Shown here piece after piece: positions 1 to 12,759 of a stretch of DNA of 64,000 bases. The stretch spans positions 424,640 to 488,639 of the forward strand of contig VZRZ01004175.1 in NCBI GenBank assembly GCA_013398175.1. The letters run 5' to 3'. The position numbers and the translations under genes are program-made. Within the stretch, counting starts at the first letter, position 1, and the number at the start of each line of letters is the position of its first letter. Origin of the DNA: Climacteris rufus. Lineage: Eukaryota; Chordata; Aves; Passeriformes; Climacteridae. The notes under the pieces were generated by a model. The model was not told the DNA's origin. It saw nothing but the letters and a program-made list of their open reading frames with translations, and ran no database searches.

Positions 1-1064
1 AAATTTTGACATTTAAGAAAAAATGCTACTATTAGATTCTTAGCACAAAGTTGTATATGATATCAAGACTGAAAGGATAGAATTAGGATACAAGATAGTC
101 ATACATCATAACCGAAGTGGAGAAAATTAAATTGATTCTGTTTGGTTATATGTTTAGAATGGAAAATAGCTGCTTTCCTAAAGAAGGAAGGATGTGTAGA
201 TAGAAGCTGAGATTGTGTTGGATATAAGAATGTAGTTTGGGCATAAGGAGAACCACACCATTACATTTATTTAGTATATTAAAATGCTATAAAAGTGGAT
301 CACATAGTAGTACTACATGTAGCATTACACTGAATGTAGTAGTACTGTTACACCGAATGAAACACACACAGCTTATAGCAGAGTAACCAGACGTAGACAT
401 AACATACAGAATTTTACAATAATTACCAAAAATGAAACAACTCTTCACTTAAAACATTGAGGAGCAGCTACAAATCTCCCAAATAAAGCAACATAGTTAA
501 TGGTAGAGTTCCTTTGGGTAAAGTGAATTAAAAAATGAATCACGGGCGTCACAGAAAGCGTCCAAGTCTGTGACATTACAGAACTGAAACTGTTTAACCA
601 CTGTTTCTATAGGTCTTCTGAAATCCTCTGCTAGTCAAGTAGCTAGTGCAGGACATAAATTTAAGAAGAAAATTTTGAATCCTGAAAGTAGTAAAACCTG
701 CTGATTGTTGGAACTCTCTAGCAGTCAATGCCTCCTCTGCATTTCAGCAGTCTGGCAAGACTGCAGTTTTCACAAACAAAATTACTTAATGTGATCTCCT
801 TGTGAAAAATATGTAATTCACTACCTCTAAACTTTTTCTCTCACCTAAATGCCTCCTTTCAACTACAGAGGCATAAAAATCCATGCAGAATTTATATTTA
901 TTAACTGTTTCAGACTAACTGGTAGAAAACTGATTTTAATTTCACAAAAATGAGGAAATTATTTTTTTACTTATTAACAATAATCACGAAAAAATTGTAA
1001 TCACTGATTGAAGCTCTTGGGAATTGAATGGCAAAACGAAGGCTGTATACTGGAGATCTACAAT

Positions 1065-1230
1065 GTGGAGTTGGACAGGGTACTAGATAATCTCATCTAA
1101 ACTCTCTTTCCCATGAAAGGTTGGACCATAAGACACTTCAACATCTCTTTCACCTTGGGCTGTTCTACAATTCTCTGCTCATATGTAACATTTATTGTGT
1201 TCTAATATTCTATGATTCTATTGTAACCCT
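1065..1230 (+). mobile_element. Decayed CR1 3' end
   Basis: The text gggtactagataatctcatc, then accttgggctgttctacaat, then attctatgattctattg follows the order of a CR1 3' terminus (...actagatgatct...ctgggctgttctatgattct). It is highly diverged, with a probable small insertion or duplication in the middle. Confidence 0.45.
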
Positions 1231-2134
1231 GTGCCTCTGCACAAAGAAAACTGGGAAATTCCAGAAGATGTGTCATCTCACCTGTCCTGGATATTTCTCT
1301 TTGGAAGAGATTAGTCACATTCTGAAGTCCTTTTCTTGCATCAAGAATGACTGGTGTGCAAATTGGATGGTATGGGGAAACTATGTGGATTGAACATTAG
1401 TCACAGTGTTCTCTCTGATATTTTAGTTCCCTTTTAGAGCATTCTTAGTGTTAGTGAGCTTATAGCCTACCCCAATGTAAAATGGGTTCTCAATAGCCCA
1501 TTTTTACATTCTGTTGTATTGATCTAAATAATGACTTCCATGCTTATTCTCATATATTACTATCAAAGGAAAGACTGTTAAACCACATGGTCTTCCCATT
1601 ACTAAACAATTTCTATGGTACAATGAGGTTCATGGTACAGACCATTTCTGTCAGTACAGTGACTGTCAGTGGAATTATAAATTATTCAATCTGCATAACA
1701 GGGCCAAGATAATTTTGTATTACTTTTGTTTGATTTGGTTTGATTTGGTTTTGTTAATAAAGGCAATATGGATATTAATTCTTCAAGTTCTGCATATTCT
1801 TAAATGTAAACTTCAAAACATCGTTTCATACCCATTCATGTACCAACATATTGTGTGAAAAAAAACTGTCTATATAATAATAAATTATTAGCTTATATTT
1901 CAGTTTAAAGAATTGGAAAATGAATGATAACACTCTTGTTCTGTCCTATACACGTATATATGGGGATCTAACTGTATATGAGCTCGTGTGTGTGCATTTT
2001 TAAGTATATCTGTATTTAGGAGTAAGTATGAATAAAATTGTATGGATTTTCTTCTCGGGGAAAATTTAAAATATATTTCTACCTATTGTAATGTCAACAC
2101 TTCTCCATTGAATCTCAGTGATGCACTATAACTT

Positions 2135-2620
2135 TGTTGTGGCGGTGTATGTGGCAAAAGCCACAGCCCCACAGGCTCCAGACTGGTGGGCACAGCCTGA
2201 GGTTGCCACTGTCTGAGTCATACTCCCTGCTCAGGGTGAGCTTTTTGGTTCACCCCCAGCGTCCCTTGCACCTTCGTTTACATGTTTCAGTTCATTGGTT
2301 AGTTGCTACATTACTTCATGTTCTGTATAAGGTTATGTTCTAGAAACTTCATAGCTGTTCAGTTCTCCATTGGTTACATGCTAATCCTTGTACCCCAATT
2401 GGTTACTTTCCCCTGCTTGTATCCCTATAAATCCCCTGCTGCCCCTCAGTCCTGGCTCCTGGTTCCTGAAGCCTTCAGCTCTCCCAGATCCCTGCGCTGC
2501 CTCTCCTGGACCCCGGACCTTCTCCTGCCTTCCCTGCTGCCTCTCCCTGGGAAATAAAAGAGCTGGAAATCACACCAGGGCCCTTCTCTCGGGTCTTTAT
2601 TCTCGCCTGCACCCACGACA
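2135..2620 (+). mobile_element. Endogenous retroviral LTR-like element, sense orientation
   Basis: A GC-richer block starting TGTTGTGGCGG and plausibly ending CCCACGACA. It has promoter order on the plus strand: ATTGG-type CCAAT boxes (about 2293, 2371, 2398), a TATA box TATAAAT at 2426-2432 and a polyadenylation signal AATAAA at 2553-2558, 125 bp further on. That is U3-R-U5 geometry. A further GC-rich 170 bp (to about 2790) may be leader sequence. I found no convincing target-site duplication, so the 3' limit is uncertain and the element may be truncated. Confidence 0.6.
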
Positions 2621-4022
2621 TCAGCCCAGGGCTCTCTCTCACCCAGAGGAGCCAGCACTAACAGAGCTGCTGGAGGATGCCCTGCGATTGGGGAAGCTGT
2701 GAGCAGCAGCAGCCAGGAAACCAGGGTCACTCCCAGACTATTGCTGAGCGGCCTCGAGCAGGCCCCCGGAGCCAGTGTTAGTTGCCTAAGTAGTTGCTAT
2801 TGAAAATATATCCTTTACATTATTATGCTGCATAACTGTGAGAAGCTTCATACATTTTAAAACCAGGGATGGGATTTTTTTTTTTAAATGAAAAAATATA
2901 AGCAACACATCTGGATCTCTTATCTATTAGGAGCAAAAACACAGGAAAATCAGAAACAATTCTGTATCGTTTTCATAATTTTCAGCTTCTGGACTTAGTA
3001 ATTTGAAAAATACCTCTTCGAAAAAGCTAAAGAAATGTCCCATCTATTACTTTTAGATTCCTTCACAAACACAAACTTCCATTTGTGGCCTTTTCCTTTC
3101 ACTTCTTACATATTTTCTTTCCACGATACCAGAAATAGCCTTCAGACAGAGGAATGTGCTGTGTCTGTAAGAACATATCGAGAGAGTTTGACAGGGGTTA
3201 TGTATCTACCAAGATACGGTTGATTCAATGAAAACTTCAAATATTTTCTATATTGTTCCATTGTCACTTTTAAATAAGGCTTCCTTACCATCTATTTGAA
3301 TCTCATCTTTTCCATTTGTGTATACAAGATATTTTTAATATTGGAGAGCTACATCAGGAAAGGATTTTCTCCTGCCAATGAAAAGTGATGGCATGAAGCA
3401 GAAGAAATTTCTGCAGTTCCTTTTACTATACATGAGTTATCCATAGCTCCATTGGCATCACATGGAACTAACAAAGAGTCACAAAAATAAAGTGCTGGTT
3501 TTCTTCTTTAAAGAAAATACTTAATTACAATTAAGCAAACACAAAAACAATCATGCATTGTTCTCTCTACATTGTTCCTTACATAACTAATCATGTCAAT
3601 ATTAACTACTCTTTAATAATGAGCAATGATTATGTTAATTACTGACTTATCACATTTTTATTTTTTCCTCTCTGATGCTCTAATTGACCTATCCTTTATA
3701 ATAGTTTTCCAAAACCTTGTTACCTTATCTATAGCTGTTTATTAAATATTACCTCATTCTAGATTTTTTTTGGAAGTTTATATGAAATATTGGTGTGAAA
3801 ATGCTTTAATTGCTGAAAGAATTGATTTTATGGAAAAGCAAAATTATTCAGAATCATGCAACAGATTTTTAATTGCTTGAAAACATATTCTGTGTATTTT
3901 AAATAACATATGAGATCTGTTTTGATACTGCAAGAACATTATTTAATAGAATTATAGAACATAATTATATACAATTAACTTTTAAAATGCAAGTCCTCTA
4001 AAATACACTGGTGTGTTTGCAG

Positions 4023-4137
4023 CTGCATGCCAGGATTCACTGGAAAGAATTGTGAGGAAGTAATTGACTACTGCAGGCTGCTCAGCGTCAGCTGTCTGAA
4101 TGAAGGATTGTGTCTTAATATAATTGGAGGATTCACT
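4023..4137 (+). CDS. EYS: EYS-like internal exon A (end of one EGF domain, start of the next)
   Basis: This is an internal coding exon of a secreted EGF-repeat protein, most likely EYS, which in vertebrates acts in the extracellular matrix around photoreceptors. It opens after ...gtgtgtttgcag and closes at a good donor, gtaagt. The 115 nt supply the last base of a codon, then 38 open codons. They read CMPGFTGKNC (Cys5-Cys6 of the preceding EGF domain), then a new domain opening at EEVIDYC with Cys1-Cys3 and ending at IIGGFT. The exon ends in phase 0 exactly before Cys4, which is the first codon of exon B. The segment CLNIIGGFTC spanning the junction fits the Asp/Asn-hydroxylation pattern C-x-N-x4-F-x-C. 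The preceding exon is outside the window or not recognised. The EGF assignment is firm. The gene name rests on remembered family resemblance and large introns; another EGF-repeat gene is possible. Confidence 0.8.
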
Positions 4138-4667
4138 GTAAGTAATTTAATACACGTTAAACTAATTCAGTGTTCCAAAGTGTAAAAGCTTCAGACAAGC
4201 AGAACTTGAAATGCAATCATTACTCTAAGAGACAAGAGCAGCACAGTTTTCTAAGTTTTATTTATTTTAATCGATAACACAAGGGCAATTCACTTGGGTA
4301 ATATGGATTTTTTTATTACTTTTCCATTGAGATCGTGTTTAGTACTATATCAAGTAAGATAACTGAAGGGTATTTTTATAGTAAAAAGAAATATAACTAA
4401 TTGTGGTCCAGTGTCATTACCCACAAAGATGATAATCACAGCTGTGTTGCAGCCTTTAAAAATACATTGCTTGAATTAAGAACATCTGTTGCCATTGTTT
4501 TAACCAGAATCAAATTACTTAGCTTCACATAAACATGTTTAAAATTAATACAAACTTAAAACTTGGACGATGAAACTGTAGTTTGGTTAGCTTCATTTCA
4601 GCTGACAGTTTGGGAAAAAATAAAATCTGCTTGTTTTAACTCTCAAAATCACTCCTGAAAATGTAAC

Positions 4668-5300
4668 GCAAGGTGCAATCTGGCACTTGCCCTTGTTAAA
4701 CACTCCATGGTTGGGGATTGCCCATCCTTCTGTTTTATCAAGGTCTCTCTGTAGAACCTTTCTGTCCTTGAGGGAGTCTGAAGTTCCTCCCAGTTTAGTG
4801 TTGTCAGCAAACTTACATCATATCCCTTTAAGTCCTATGTCCAAACTGTTAATTAAGATGTTGAACAGAACTGGGCTGAGGATGGAACCCCACTAGTGAC
4901 AGGTCACCAATCTAATGTCACCTCATTCACTATAACCCTTTGTGCCCAAGTCATGAGCCTTTTGCTCACCCATCGTGAGACCTGGTTCTTAACATTTTGT
5001 CCAGAAGGATACTGTGAGAGACTGTATTGAAAGCTTGACTGAAAAGACTACAAGTATTCATTTTCCTGGGTAAATAAAATGGGTTGCTTTGTCATAGAAC
5101 TAAATCAGGTTTGACAAGCAGGACTTCCCCCTTATGAACCTGAGCTGACCATGACCGATGACTGTGTTGTCCTCCAGGTGTTTTTCAGTACTTCTCAGAA
5201 TAATCTTTTCCCTGATTTTACTGGGCACTGAAGTGAGACTGACATGACTGTAGTTTTCTGGGATCCACCTTCTACTTCTTCTGTGTGTGTAGATGACCAC
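4668..5300 (-). mobile_element. CR1 LINE fragment with reverse-transcriptase remnants
   Basis: Minus-strand translation gives reverse-transcriptase pieces: VSLTSVPSKIREKIIL and HLEDNTVIGH, then in other frames SKAFNTVSHSILLDK and LSPVLFNI. These are ordered as in CR1 ORF2. Frameshifts and deletions show it is dead. The 3' UTR and tail are missing, so it is truncated at both ends. It is antisense to the host gene. Confidence 0.8.
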
Positions 5301-7838
5301 AGAAAATGGTAGTGTAGTTAATAATACACAAATATGATAAGTATTTCATGGTAGGCTGCACTACTTTATAAAAAAAAAGAGTTGTAGGAGAGGAAAATGC
5401 ACTGCTGTATGCATAGGAAGAAGAGTATGAGTTACAAAGTAGTGACTGTTTCTTATAGTCAGTGACAAAGACGGTAACTTTTAGCACAGAGTGAATATTA
5501 AAATGTGACACCACACCATTGATGAAGACAGAAAGACAATCCTTTCAGTCAAAAGTAAGTCCTTGTATATATAGAAGCATTAGTCAGTAGTCATAATTCT
5601 TTGACTGTCAGTGAAGCGTCATCATAGGCAGCTATATCATCTAAATTGTTTTAACAAGGTTGCAAAACACGAAGACTCTATTAACAATGAGGTTTATGAA
5701 ATAGAAAAAAAATAAATTAAAATTATACTCCCAAAAGTACATACAGATTCATGATATTAAGACAGTCCATGGTGTATCAATTTTTCTTAGAAGCAAAGAA
5801 AGGAACAATTGTAATCAAAATGTTAAACTTTTGGTACCAAAAATTTTGAAGACACATTAGCAATGAAGTCATAAAAGTATTGTGTTTTTTTCTTCTGTTT
5901 CTTCAGCTGTTTCTTCTTCTATGAGCTATTGATTATAGCAGGAGCATTTTCAAAACCTTTTTAGATAATATGGTGTAATGCTGTGTATCAGCAGTTTCCC
6001 ATCAGATCAATGCCAGGTCACATCTGTCCTATCCTAGTGAATAACTTCACCAGACATTAAATTTCATGAGGATCTACTACTGTGGGATCCAGACCCCATA
6101 ATTCCCACAGAAGGCTGAAGGCCTTATTGTGGATTGCTTCTAGTAGTCAATGCAGCAGACTCATTTCACTGGTATTAAAAGGTTAGGAAAAGGATTATAT
6201 TTTCCAGAATTACCATGAATAGTGAAAACATAACCCCTGCCCCATTTTATTTGGGCTCTGTAGAAGGTCAAAGATATGACTTTTACTTTGTTAGTTTCTA
6301 AAGTACAGAAAGACAAAACTGAAGCCTTGACTCAGTTTAAGAAATATGGATATCATTTGGATATACAGTTTTAACTGGTGAAAATCACAGTGCTTGAACA
6401 TAACAGATCTTCCTCTGTCAAAAAAATACTCCTATGAAAAATTCTATTACTTACTATTGATTTATCAATTATTGCAAGAAGTTTGCTATTGAATTTGTCC
6501 TGTTCAGCAGCTGCAGTGTTGGAATCACTTCTAAAAATAACTGTTAAACTTTGGAAGAAATATAACAGCATTTTCTTTTTTTTATATACCTAAACCATAG
6601 GAAAGTTTTTAATTAATGCTATACTGGTCTGTCAGCTTTATAATAAACAACTCCACTTACTCGAAAGACGGGGGCACTCTTTTAAGAAAAAAATTAAAAC
6701 AGGTTTATCATAGACCATATATATACAATAACTGAATTGTGAACCAATTTCAGATTTCAGCAGAGTATTTTATTCAATACAAATATTCACCTACATTATT
6801 CTGACAATACGAAAACTCCATCTTAAAAATATTTTTTAAAAATCTGCCTACAGATACACTTGTCAATAAATTTCTCTATACTCATGGCAATTTTTATTTC
6901 TCTTAAATGGATTTTATAAGTGAAAAATCAGTGTTCTAATTTTGCAGTTGATAGTATTTTCTCATTGCTTTTAATCTGATTGTCTAAAACAATTTCTAGC
7001 TATAGATGTTTGCTATCCTTATCTTTACCTGAAGACACGGAAAAGATGAACAATGCCCACAAGACAAGTGGCAGGAAAGAAAGAGCTGTGTTTTGTTTCA
7101 TGCTAGTCATACTGCTGCCAGAGGCTAACCTCCTCTGGGCATGTAATGGTTTGAGTAGAGTTCTCCCAGTGATTTAGAATGGCTCCAGCAAAGCCTCTGG
7201 CACAAGACTGGGGAGTAAAAGCTGATAAAGAGAGCATACAAACCATAAATCACTTGGGGATTTAAAGGTTTCCTATAGGTCCCAAGGGTGGATCAAGCAT
7301 CTGTCTATCTATTTATCCACAGCAAGTAGCTTAGATCATGGTAAAAAGTTTTATCTCTGTTTAAGATCCCTTATTTCTTCCTTAATCATTAGTATTAAAG
7401 TGAAAAAACCTTCAAAACCAAAACTAATCAACCAAAATAAAGATACTGAAAAATTATATTAAACTAATTCAGTGTAAATTCTGAGGATAACAGAACTGTA
7501 ATTTACTGGATTCTGAAAGCCTGGAAAGGAGCACAGTTTTGAAAACACAATAGTGGGAAAGTTGAGAGTATGAAAACTGTCAAGTCTTTGGCATACTAGC
7601 TGTCTTTACTTTCCAGGGAAAAATCATTGAATGGCATAAAATTTACATAATTCATAGGCCAGTTATGATTACCTTCAGAAGTGTATTTGAGGGAGAAGAA
7701 AGTGCAACTCTACAGTGGTTGCTTTACACTGTCCCATTTGTGATCCACCATACATGTCCTATGGAAGGGCATGCAGATTAAAAATGCTTTCCACTTCTTG
7801 AAGGGTGTAAAAATGCTCATTGTTTGGTTTTTTTTTTT

Positions 7839-7858
7839 NNNNNNNNNNNNNNNNNNNN
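7839..7858. other. Assembly gap (20 N) inside a poly-T run
   Basis: Twenty Ns flanked by ggtttttttttt on the left and tttttgtttttttttttt on the right. The true length of the homopolymer region is unknown. Confidence 0.99.
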
Positions 7859-8060
7859 TTTTTGTTTTTTTTTTTTTAACCTAACAGCTCTTTGCTATGC
7901 TATAAGCAACTATCTTTCAACTTATATGGTCTGTATAGTGTATCCAAGTCATTTTTGTCAATATGCCTTTCTCCCATCATCCTGACAAACTACTGTTTCA
8001 TGTAAGGCTATGTGCTTATAGCTAACAAAGAAATTGAGTTATGTAGACACAAAAACTGAA

Positions 8061-8098
8061 GCTGAAAGATGGAGAGAAAGCTGAAAGATGAAGAGAAA
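8061..8098. repeat. 19-nt tandem duplication
   Basis: gctgaaagatggagagaaa followed directly by gctgaaagatgaagagaaa, differing at one position. Confidence 0.8.
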
Positions 8099-8664
8099 GC
8101 AATGTCATTGTAAGGTCCGTTTCCATTTGCCAGCACTACACTTGAGACAAGGTCTAAACAAGTTATACATATTGCCTGAAGAGCAGAGCTGTGTTGGCAA
8201 GCAAATGCACACTAGAGCAGCATTAAAGAAAGAGGAAACAATCTCTCTTTTCACTCTGAGTTTTGCCACACCTACTGTTGGTCATTCAAAGCGAATGTTT
8301 GAAATTTCCCTGAGAAGCTGTACTGACACTTGCATGTGAAATATTGGGTTGGAATAATTGTTAATGGATGTCCTCGTGCCTTCAGCAGCAGGAAGTACTG
8401 CTGATTTCTGACTAATGCTCTACAGTGCAGTGGAAGTAGATTGTGCTGTTAAGAGAAACTAAGCAAAAAGAAGTAATGGTTTTAACTTCTACAAGTAATT
8501 TTCCTGGGGAACACTGATTAAGGTACACAGATGCATTCCTTTCAGAAAATTGTTCCCCCATCAGCAGAACTTTTCTTTCTTATATGGACATGCATTCAAT
8601 AGCGTTTATCAAATAGTACGATTCACTGTAAGACAATACAAACAGTGATATAATAGAGAAGATT

Positions 8665-8700
8665 GGTATCTAAAATCTGGCCCTGCAGATTTTAGATACC
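8665..8700. repeat. Perfect 15-bp inverted repeat, 6-nt loop
   Basis: ggtatctaaaatctg, loop gccctg, cagattttagatacc. All 15 pairs match and the arms do not extend further. It could form a short hairpin in DNA or RNA. Confidence 0.9.
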
Positions 8701-9004
8701 TGTGGTTGTTCATGTTGTACTCTTTTGATCTTTTTCTCACATTCATAAACAATACAATAGTTTTTATATTTGTAGCTTTATTCTGAATCTGAGACATATC
8801 AACAAGAAAGTGTGTACCAAGAGGGCATAAGGTTGATAAAGTAAAATTATTAATATTAATTAATAATCAGTAACACCATGGGTCACACTGTGGTAGTTTA
8901 AGTAAAAAAAGTCCAGCAAATATGTTTTGCCCAAAGATTATTTTATTCTCTAGCAAAGCAGAAGAGACTTGTCTACTAACACAAAAAATTGTCTTCACCA
9001 AAGC

Positions 9005-9420
9005 TAATATGTTCTTTCTGGAGGGATGAGGGAAGGAGAGAGGAGGGAACCTCTCTTTCTTGTGTGATTTTTCTCTGTGTCAAGTTGATACGTGGGCTTC
9101 ATTCAACAGAACTTGTGCAGAAATTACAGTCAGGCAGACAGAGGTCCAAGTTTCACCCCTATCAGATGAGATTTGCCTTTGTGGGTGCTTAACCAGGCCC
9201 AGAAGCCAGCTGTCAGGCTGGGAATCAATCTGCTCCTTTGCAGAAGAGCGGTGAGCAATGCTGAGCCCCACAGGCCTGCAGGACACCTATACCAGCCTGA
9301 AGGTCCTCTGTGGAAAGTCCGCTGCCCCGCTCCCCTTGGTCAGCTCTTCCCTGAGGAATCATTCTCAGTCCTAATGCTTTTAGGGACTTTATCCCAAGAA
9401 GTCTGGCTGAATTGATAACC
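9005..9420. other. GC-richer unclassified block
   Basis: Base composition rises clearly above the surrounding intron (for example ccacaggcctgcaggacacc, gtccgctgccccgctcccct). Overlapping short reading frames exist on both strands, but there is no domain, splice structure or repeat family I can name. It may be a degraded LTR or other repeat. Confidence 0.4.
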
Positions 9421-9782
9421 CAGAAGCAAAGTATGTCTGTGCAGAATTAGCAATAATCTCCAAAATGGAGCTATGTCATACCGCTTAGATCTCATAGTCT
9501 AAGAAGGCCTCCAACTTAGTCTTAGACAAGTCATTTGTATTTATTGCATGAGAGGAGAAATAACTTCTAGATTACATATCCAGAACTGAAAGGCAATACA
9601 GCTGAGAGAAAACATTAACTTTTTTAACAAATTCAGTTCTTTTAACAAAAGGCTTTTTTAAAAGCCCTCTGCACTGTATCAATCACCATTTGTTTTCTGA
9701 GTATTAAAAAGCCATAAGGAAACAAACACTTAGTATATTTGGCATATTATATATTAAAGTATTTGGTTGGAGTGATAAAATT

Positions 9783-9800
9783 GTTATAAATATTTATAAC
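9783..9800. repeat. 18-bp perfect AT-rich palindrome
   Basis: gttataaatatttataac equals its reverse complement. In DNA this AT-rich it may be chance. Confidence 0.85.
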
Positions 9801-11261
9801 AGCTCCACTACCAATGCTAGAAGCAACGAAAATTGGCACTGCAAAATCTACTGCTCTCAGATACAACTTTTATACTTATGTGCAGCATATAGAATAATTA
9901 TTGTCATTTTCCTTTTTTAAAAAAATGTAGTCTCTCCTACTGTTTGTCCCCATGGACTGTTTGAGAACATTATAGTCTCATGTCTGTGAAACCACTTTAC
10001 GACTGTCATTAATTGTATTGATGTATCTCCTGTGTTTGTCCTTCCAGCTGAGTGTTGAAACAGCAGGAGTTCAAAGTCAGACACTTCCATTAGGGGCTAG
10101 TTTTACACAAGTTAATTAGTCAATTTTCTTTCACACTGTAGCAGTAATTATACAGAAGATTTTACATAACTTTTAAAATGTCCTAAACAGTTTTTTACTT
10201 TTTCAGTGTTTAATTTGGACTTTATCAAAATGTATTTTCCTGCTTCTCTTATTCTATTGAAATAAACAACATCTATACATCCTAGGTACATTTCATATGA
10301 GCTGCTAGTTATCTGTGAGCTTTACAGAAGTTAATAAAGAGCAGAAATCCTCATGCAATAAACTAAATATCCTTATTTTCAAGAGCTAATTTAAATCGAA
10401 AAGATTTAATTAAAACTGTGTTCGTGTAATACTTTTATAAATCTTTATACAGTGCATCCTAATTTATATATTAGAATAGCATATAATTAAATACAAATGG
10501 AAAGCAAAACGCACCAGATATAACCAATAAGAATGTTCTGGTTTATTTTTAAATGCAGCGTCTGAGAATAAGTTAAAATCAAACCTGTGCTCAAGTTTAA
10601 ATCACTTTGCAAAGATACAGAAATTCCCCAAATTTTTTCTTTACTCACTTCTCTATCTAATAAGGGGCTGGCCTCTTGAGATAAGTGTTGTAGAAAGTTT
10701 CCATAAAATTTCACTCAGCCAGCTCAGCACTGTGTATTTCTGAAGTGCATAACTTAAAATTATTTTTTTACCTGTTTATTAATGTCAGTAAGATCAGACA
10801 CACATTCTCCATGTGCTATATGAATTTGGTGGTGCCTTTGGCAGCTGTTTCCAATACTGTACAGTAAGCTTCTAGCTTGATCTTCTTGCTGATTATTTTT
10901 CATTTTTAAGTATTTGCCCTTTTTTCATCTACTACCAAAATCTCAAAAATGCATATTCTGAATTTTCCTTTTTAAATCATAATTAGATATTAATAAAATT
11001 TAATTATTTTATGAAGTTGTAAAAGAGAGGTGCCACCTGGTCAAACTACACAAAAGTTAACTTCATCTTCCCCCTCTCTATATGATATGTGCATGGATTG
11101 AATTCTAGTCTCTCTTTTACCCATATGTTCACCTAAGTAATGAAAGAATGCAGTCTTTATTAAAATTTATTAATTAATTCAATCTATGCCATATTTCTGC
11201 CCAGACCCCTATTTTTTTTACCTGAAATCAGATTTTCATATGAATTAGCAGATCATATCAG

Positions 11262-11581
11262 AGATCACAGTATCACAGAACAGTTTGGGTTGGAAGGGAC
11301 CTTTAAAGGTTATTTAGTCCAACTCCACTGCAAAAAACAGGGACATCTTCCTCTAGGTCAGGTTGCTCAGAGCCCCCTTTCAACCTGACCTTCAATCTTG
11401 CCATGGATGGGGCATCCACTACCTCTCTGGGCAACTTATTGCAGTGCTTCACAATTCTTATTGTCAAAAATTTCTTCCACCTATCTAATCTGAATCTACC
11501 CTCTTTTACTTTAGAGACATTACCTCTTCTATTGCTATATGCCCTGCTAAAAGGTTTGTCCCTATCTTTCTTAAAAGCCCT
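11262..11581 (-). mobile_element. CR1 LINE, 3' part, interrupted by an LTR
   Basis: The plus strand begins with the reversed CR1 tail (atcacagtatcacagaacag, ttgggttggaagggacc) and continues through reverse-complemented CR1 3' sequence (ccactacctctctgggcaac, tcttccacctatctaatctg) up to ttcttaaaagccct. The same element resumes at 12760 after the inserted LTR. It is antisense to the host gene. Confidence 0.85.
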
Positions 11582-12759
11582 TGTCACAGGGAAAGGGGAG
11601 ATTTCCTCACCCCCTAGTGTCTGATTTCTCTGTCAGGTCTCCAGGAAAGCTGACCCCATTGTGCCCTACCAGTCTGTCAGCATCCTGCTAGAGGGGCCCT
11701 TCACTGAGCAGTCCTGCTGGGTCAGAGGGTGGTTCCACTGATTTTTTCAGGACACAAACCAACAGCATAAGGGAAATGCCTCAGCAGATCTTCCCCTTTA
11801 TGATCCCTCAGTGGGTCTTCCACTGTATTTGAGTATTTTCCCCATTGCTGGTGATGGCCAGCACCTGTGAAGGACTAACACCAAGGGTTCACAGAATAAA
11901 ACCTTATTAATATAAAATTGTGACAGGTTGTGGTTCAAGGACTGTTTGTGATAGTATCTGACTGCAAAAACATATTCAGAGCAATACACAGACAAGTTCT
12001 AATCCCCAGTAAAAATACTGAGCATGGATAGAGTACAGTTCTTACCCAATAGGTGTCCCTGGTGGGAGAAGACAGGTTCAGCCTATCTACTGATCCCAGT
12101 GGTCATGATGGAGTCTTCCCTAACTTTCTCCCCATTCTTGACTTACTTTTATACTATTTCTTTATGTTTAGGTAGAGCTTGAGTGGCTCTAGTCATATGT
12201 TATCTTTGTTAGTGATTGGAACAAAATTCTCACGCCTCACTTTTAGAGATACAGGCAAAAATAAAAAAATAGAGCACACACCCAGTGAGGGGGGGTTGTA
12301 CCTTGGAGGTTGTACTTTGGAATGGAGGTGTGCATTGATATTACAATTAGGCTATAATGAACCAAGTTCATCTGAGGAGAGTGGTTTTGCCAGCGGTGTT
12401 GCTGGCTCAGCAGCAGGATATCTTCCCCTATCCCCCCTGGTTGACAGGTGTTATGCTGTTTCTCAGCTGCAAAGTACCACCGAGTTCCCCTTCCTTCAAG
12501 GGTTTCAACAAAGCCTGGCTGCAGTGTCTCCAGTCCACCCTTCATTCCATCCTTCATTCCACTCCCCTTAGCAGGTGCTTATAATTGCAGATTGTATATA
12601 TCGGGAATCGTCATGGAATAAGTTTCGAGGATACCAACTGCGTTCCATCCAAGGAGCAAGAACTGTATTCTACCGTACAATTTCCATACCTAACTTCTGT
12701 TAGGATGTGGTTATAATTTCTCAGTTTGCTCTAAAGTTACACCTGGTTATCTTTCCACA
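11582..12759. mobile_element. LTR insertion inside CR1, 5-bp target duplication
   Basis: An 1178-bp block, TGTCACAGGG...TTTCCACA, breaks a CR1 exactly between ttaaaaGCCCT and GCCCTctttaa. The 5-bp GCCCT is present on both sides, and removing one copy plus the block restores continuous CR1. TG...CA ends and a short duplication are the signature of an LTR integration (probably a solo LTR). No retroviral coding sequence is seen. Orientation is unsettled; a TATA-like motif (TATAAAAG) is on the minus strand near 12150. It is long for an LTR, so internal composition could be complex. Confidence 0.65.

Larger units (their letters stand above)
1..4022 (+). other. Partial intron upstream of exon A
   Basis: AT-rich intronic DNA ending in the exon A acceptor. 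It holds a decayed CR1 3' end near 1.07-1.23 kb and an LTR at 2.1-2.6 kb. No EGF-coding exon ending in phase 2 (as needed to join exon A) was recognised. The rest looks like unremarkable non-coding sequence. Confidence 0.65.

Noticed and set aside
9783..9800. 18-bp AT palindrome as an origin or operator
   Set aside because: It is in AT-rich vertebrate intron DNA where such palindromes can arise by chance; listed only as a sequence feature.
11303..11587. 94-residue minus-strand open frame resembling a conserved avian peptide
   Set aside because: It is the CR1 3' region read in its sense frame; such peptides recur wherever this repeat occurs.
12179..12571. 130-residue plus-strand open frame
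   Set aside because: It is contained in the LTR inserted in CR1, with an equally open antisense frame and no domain.
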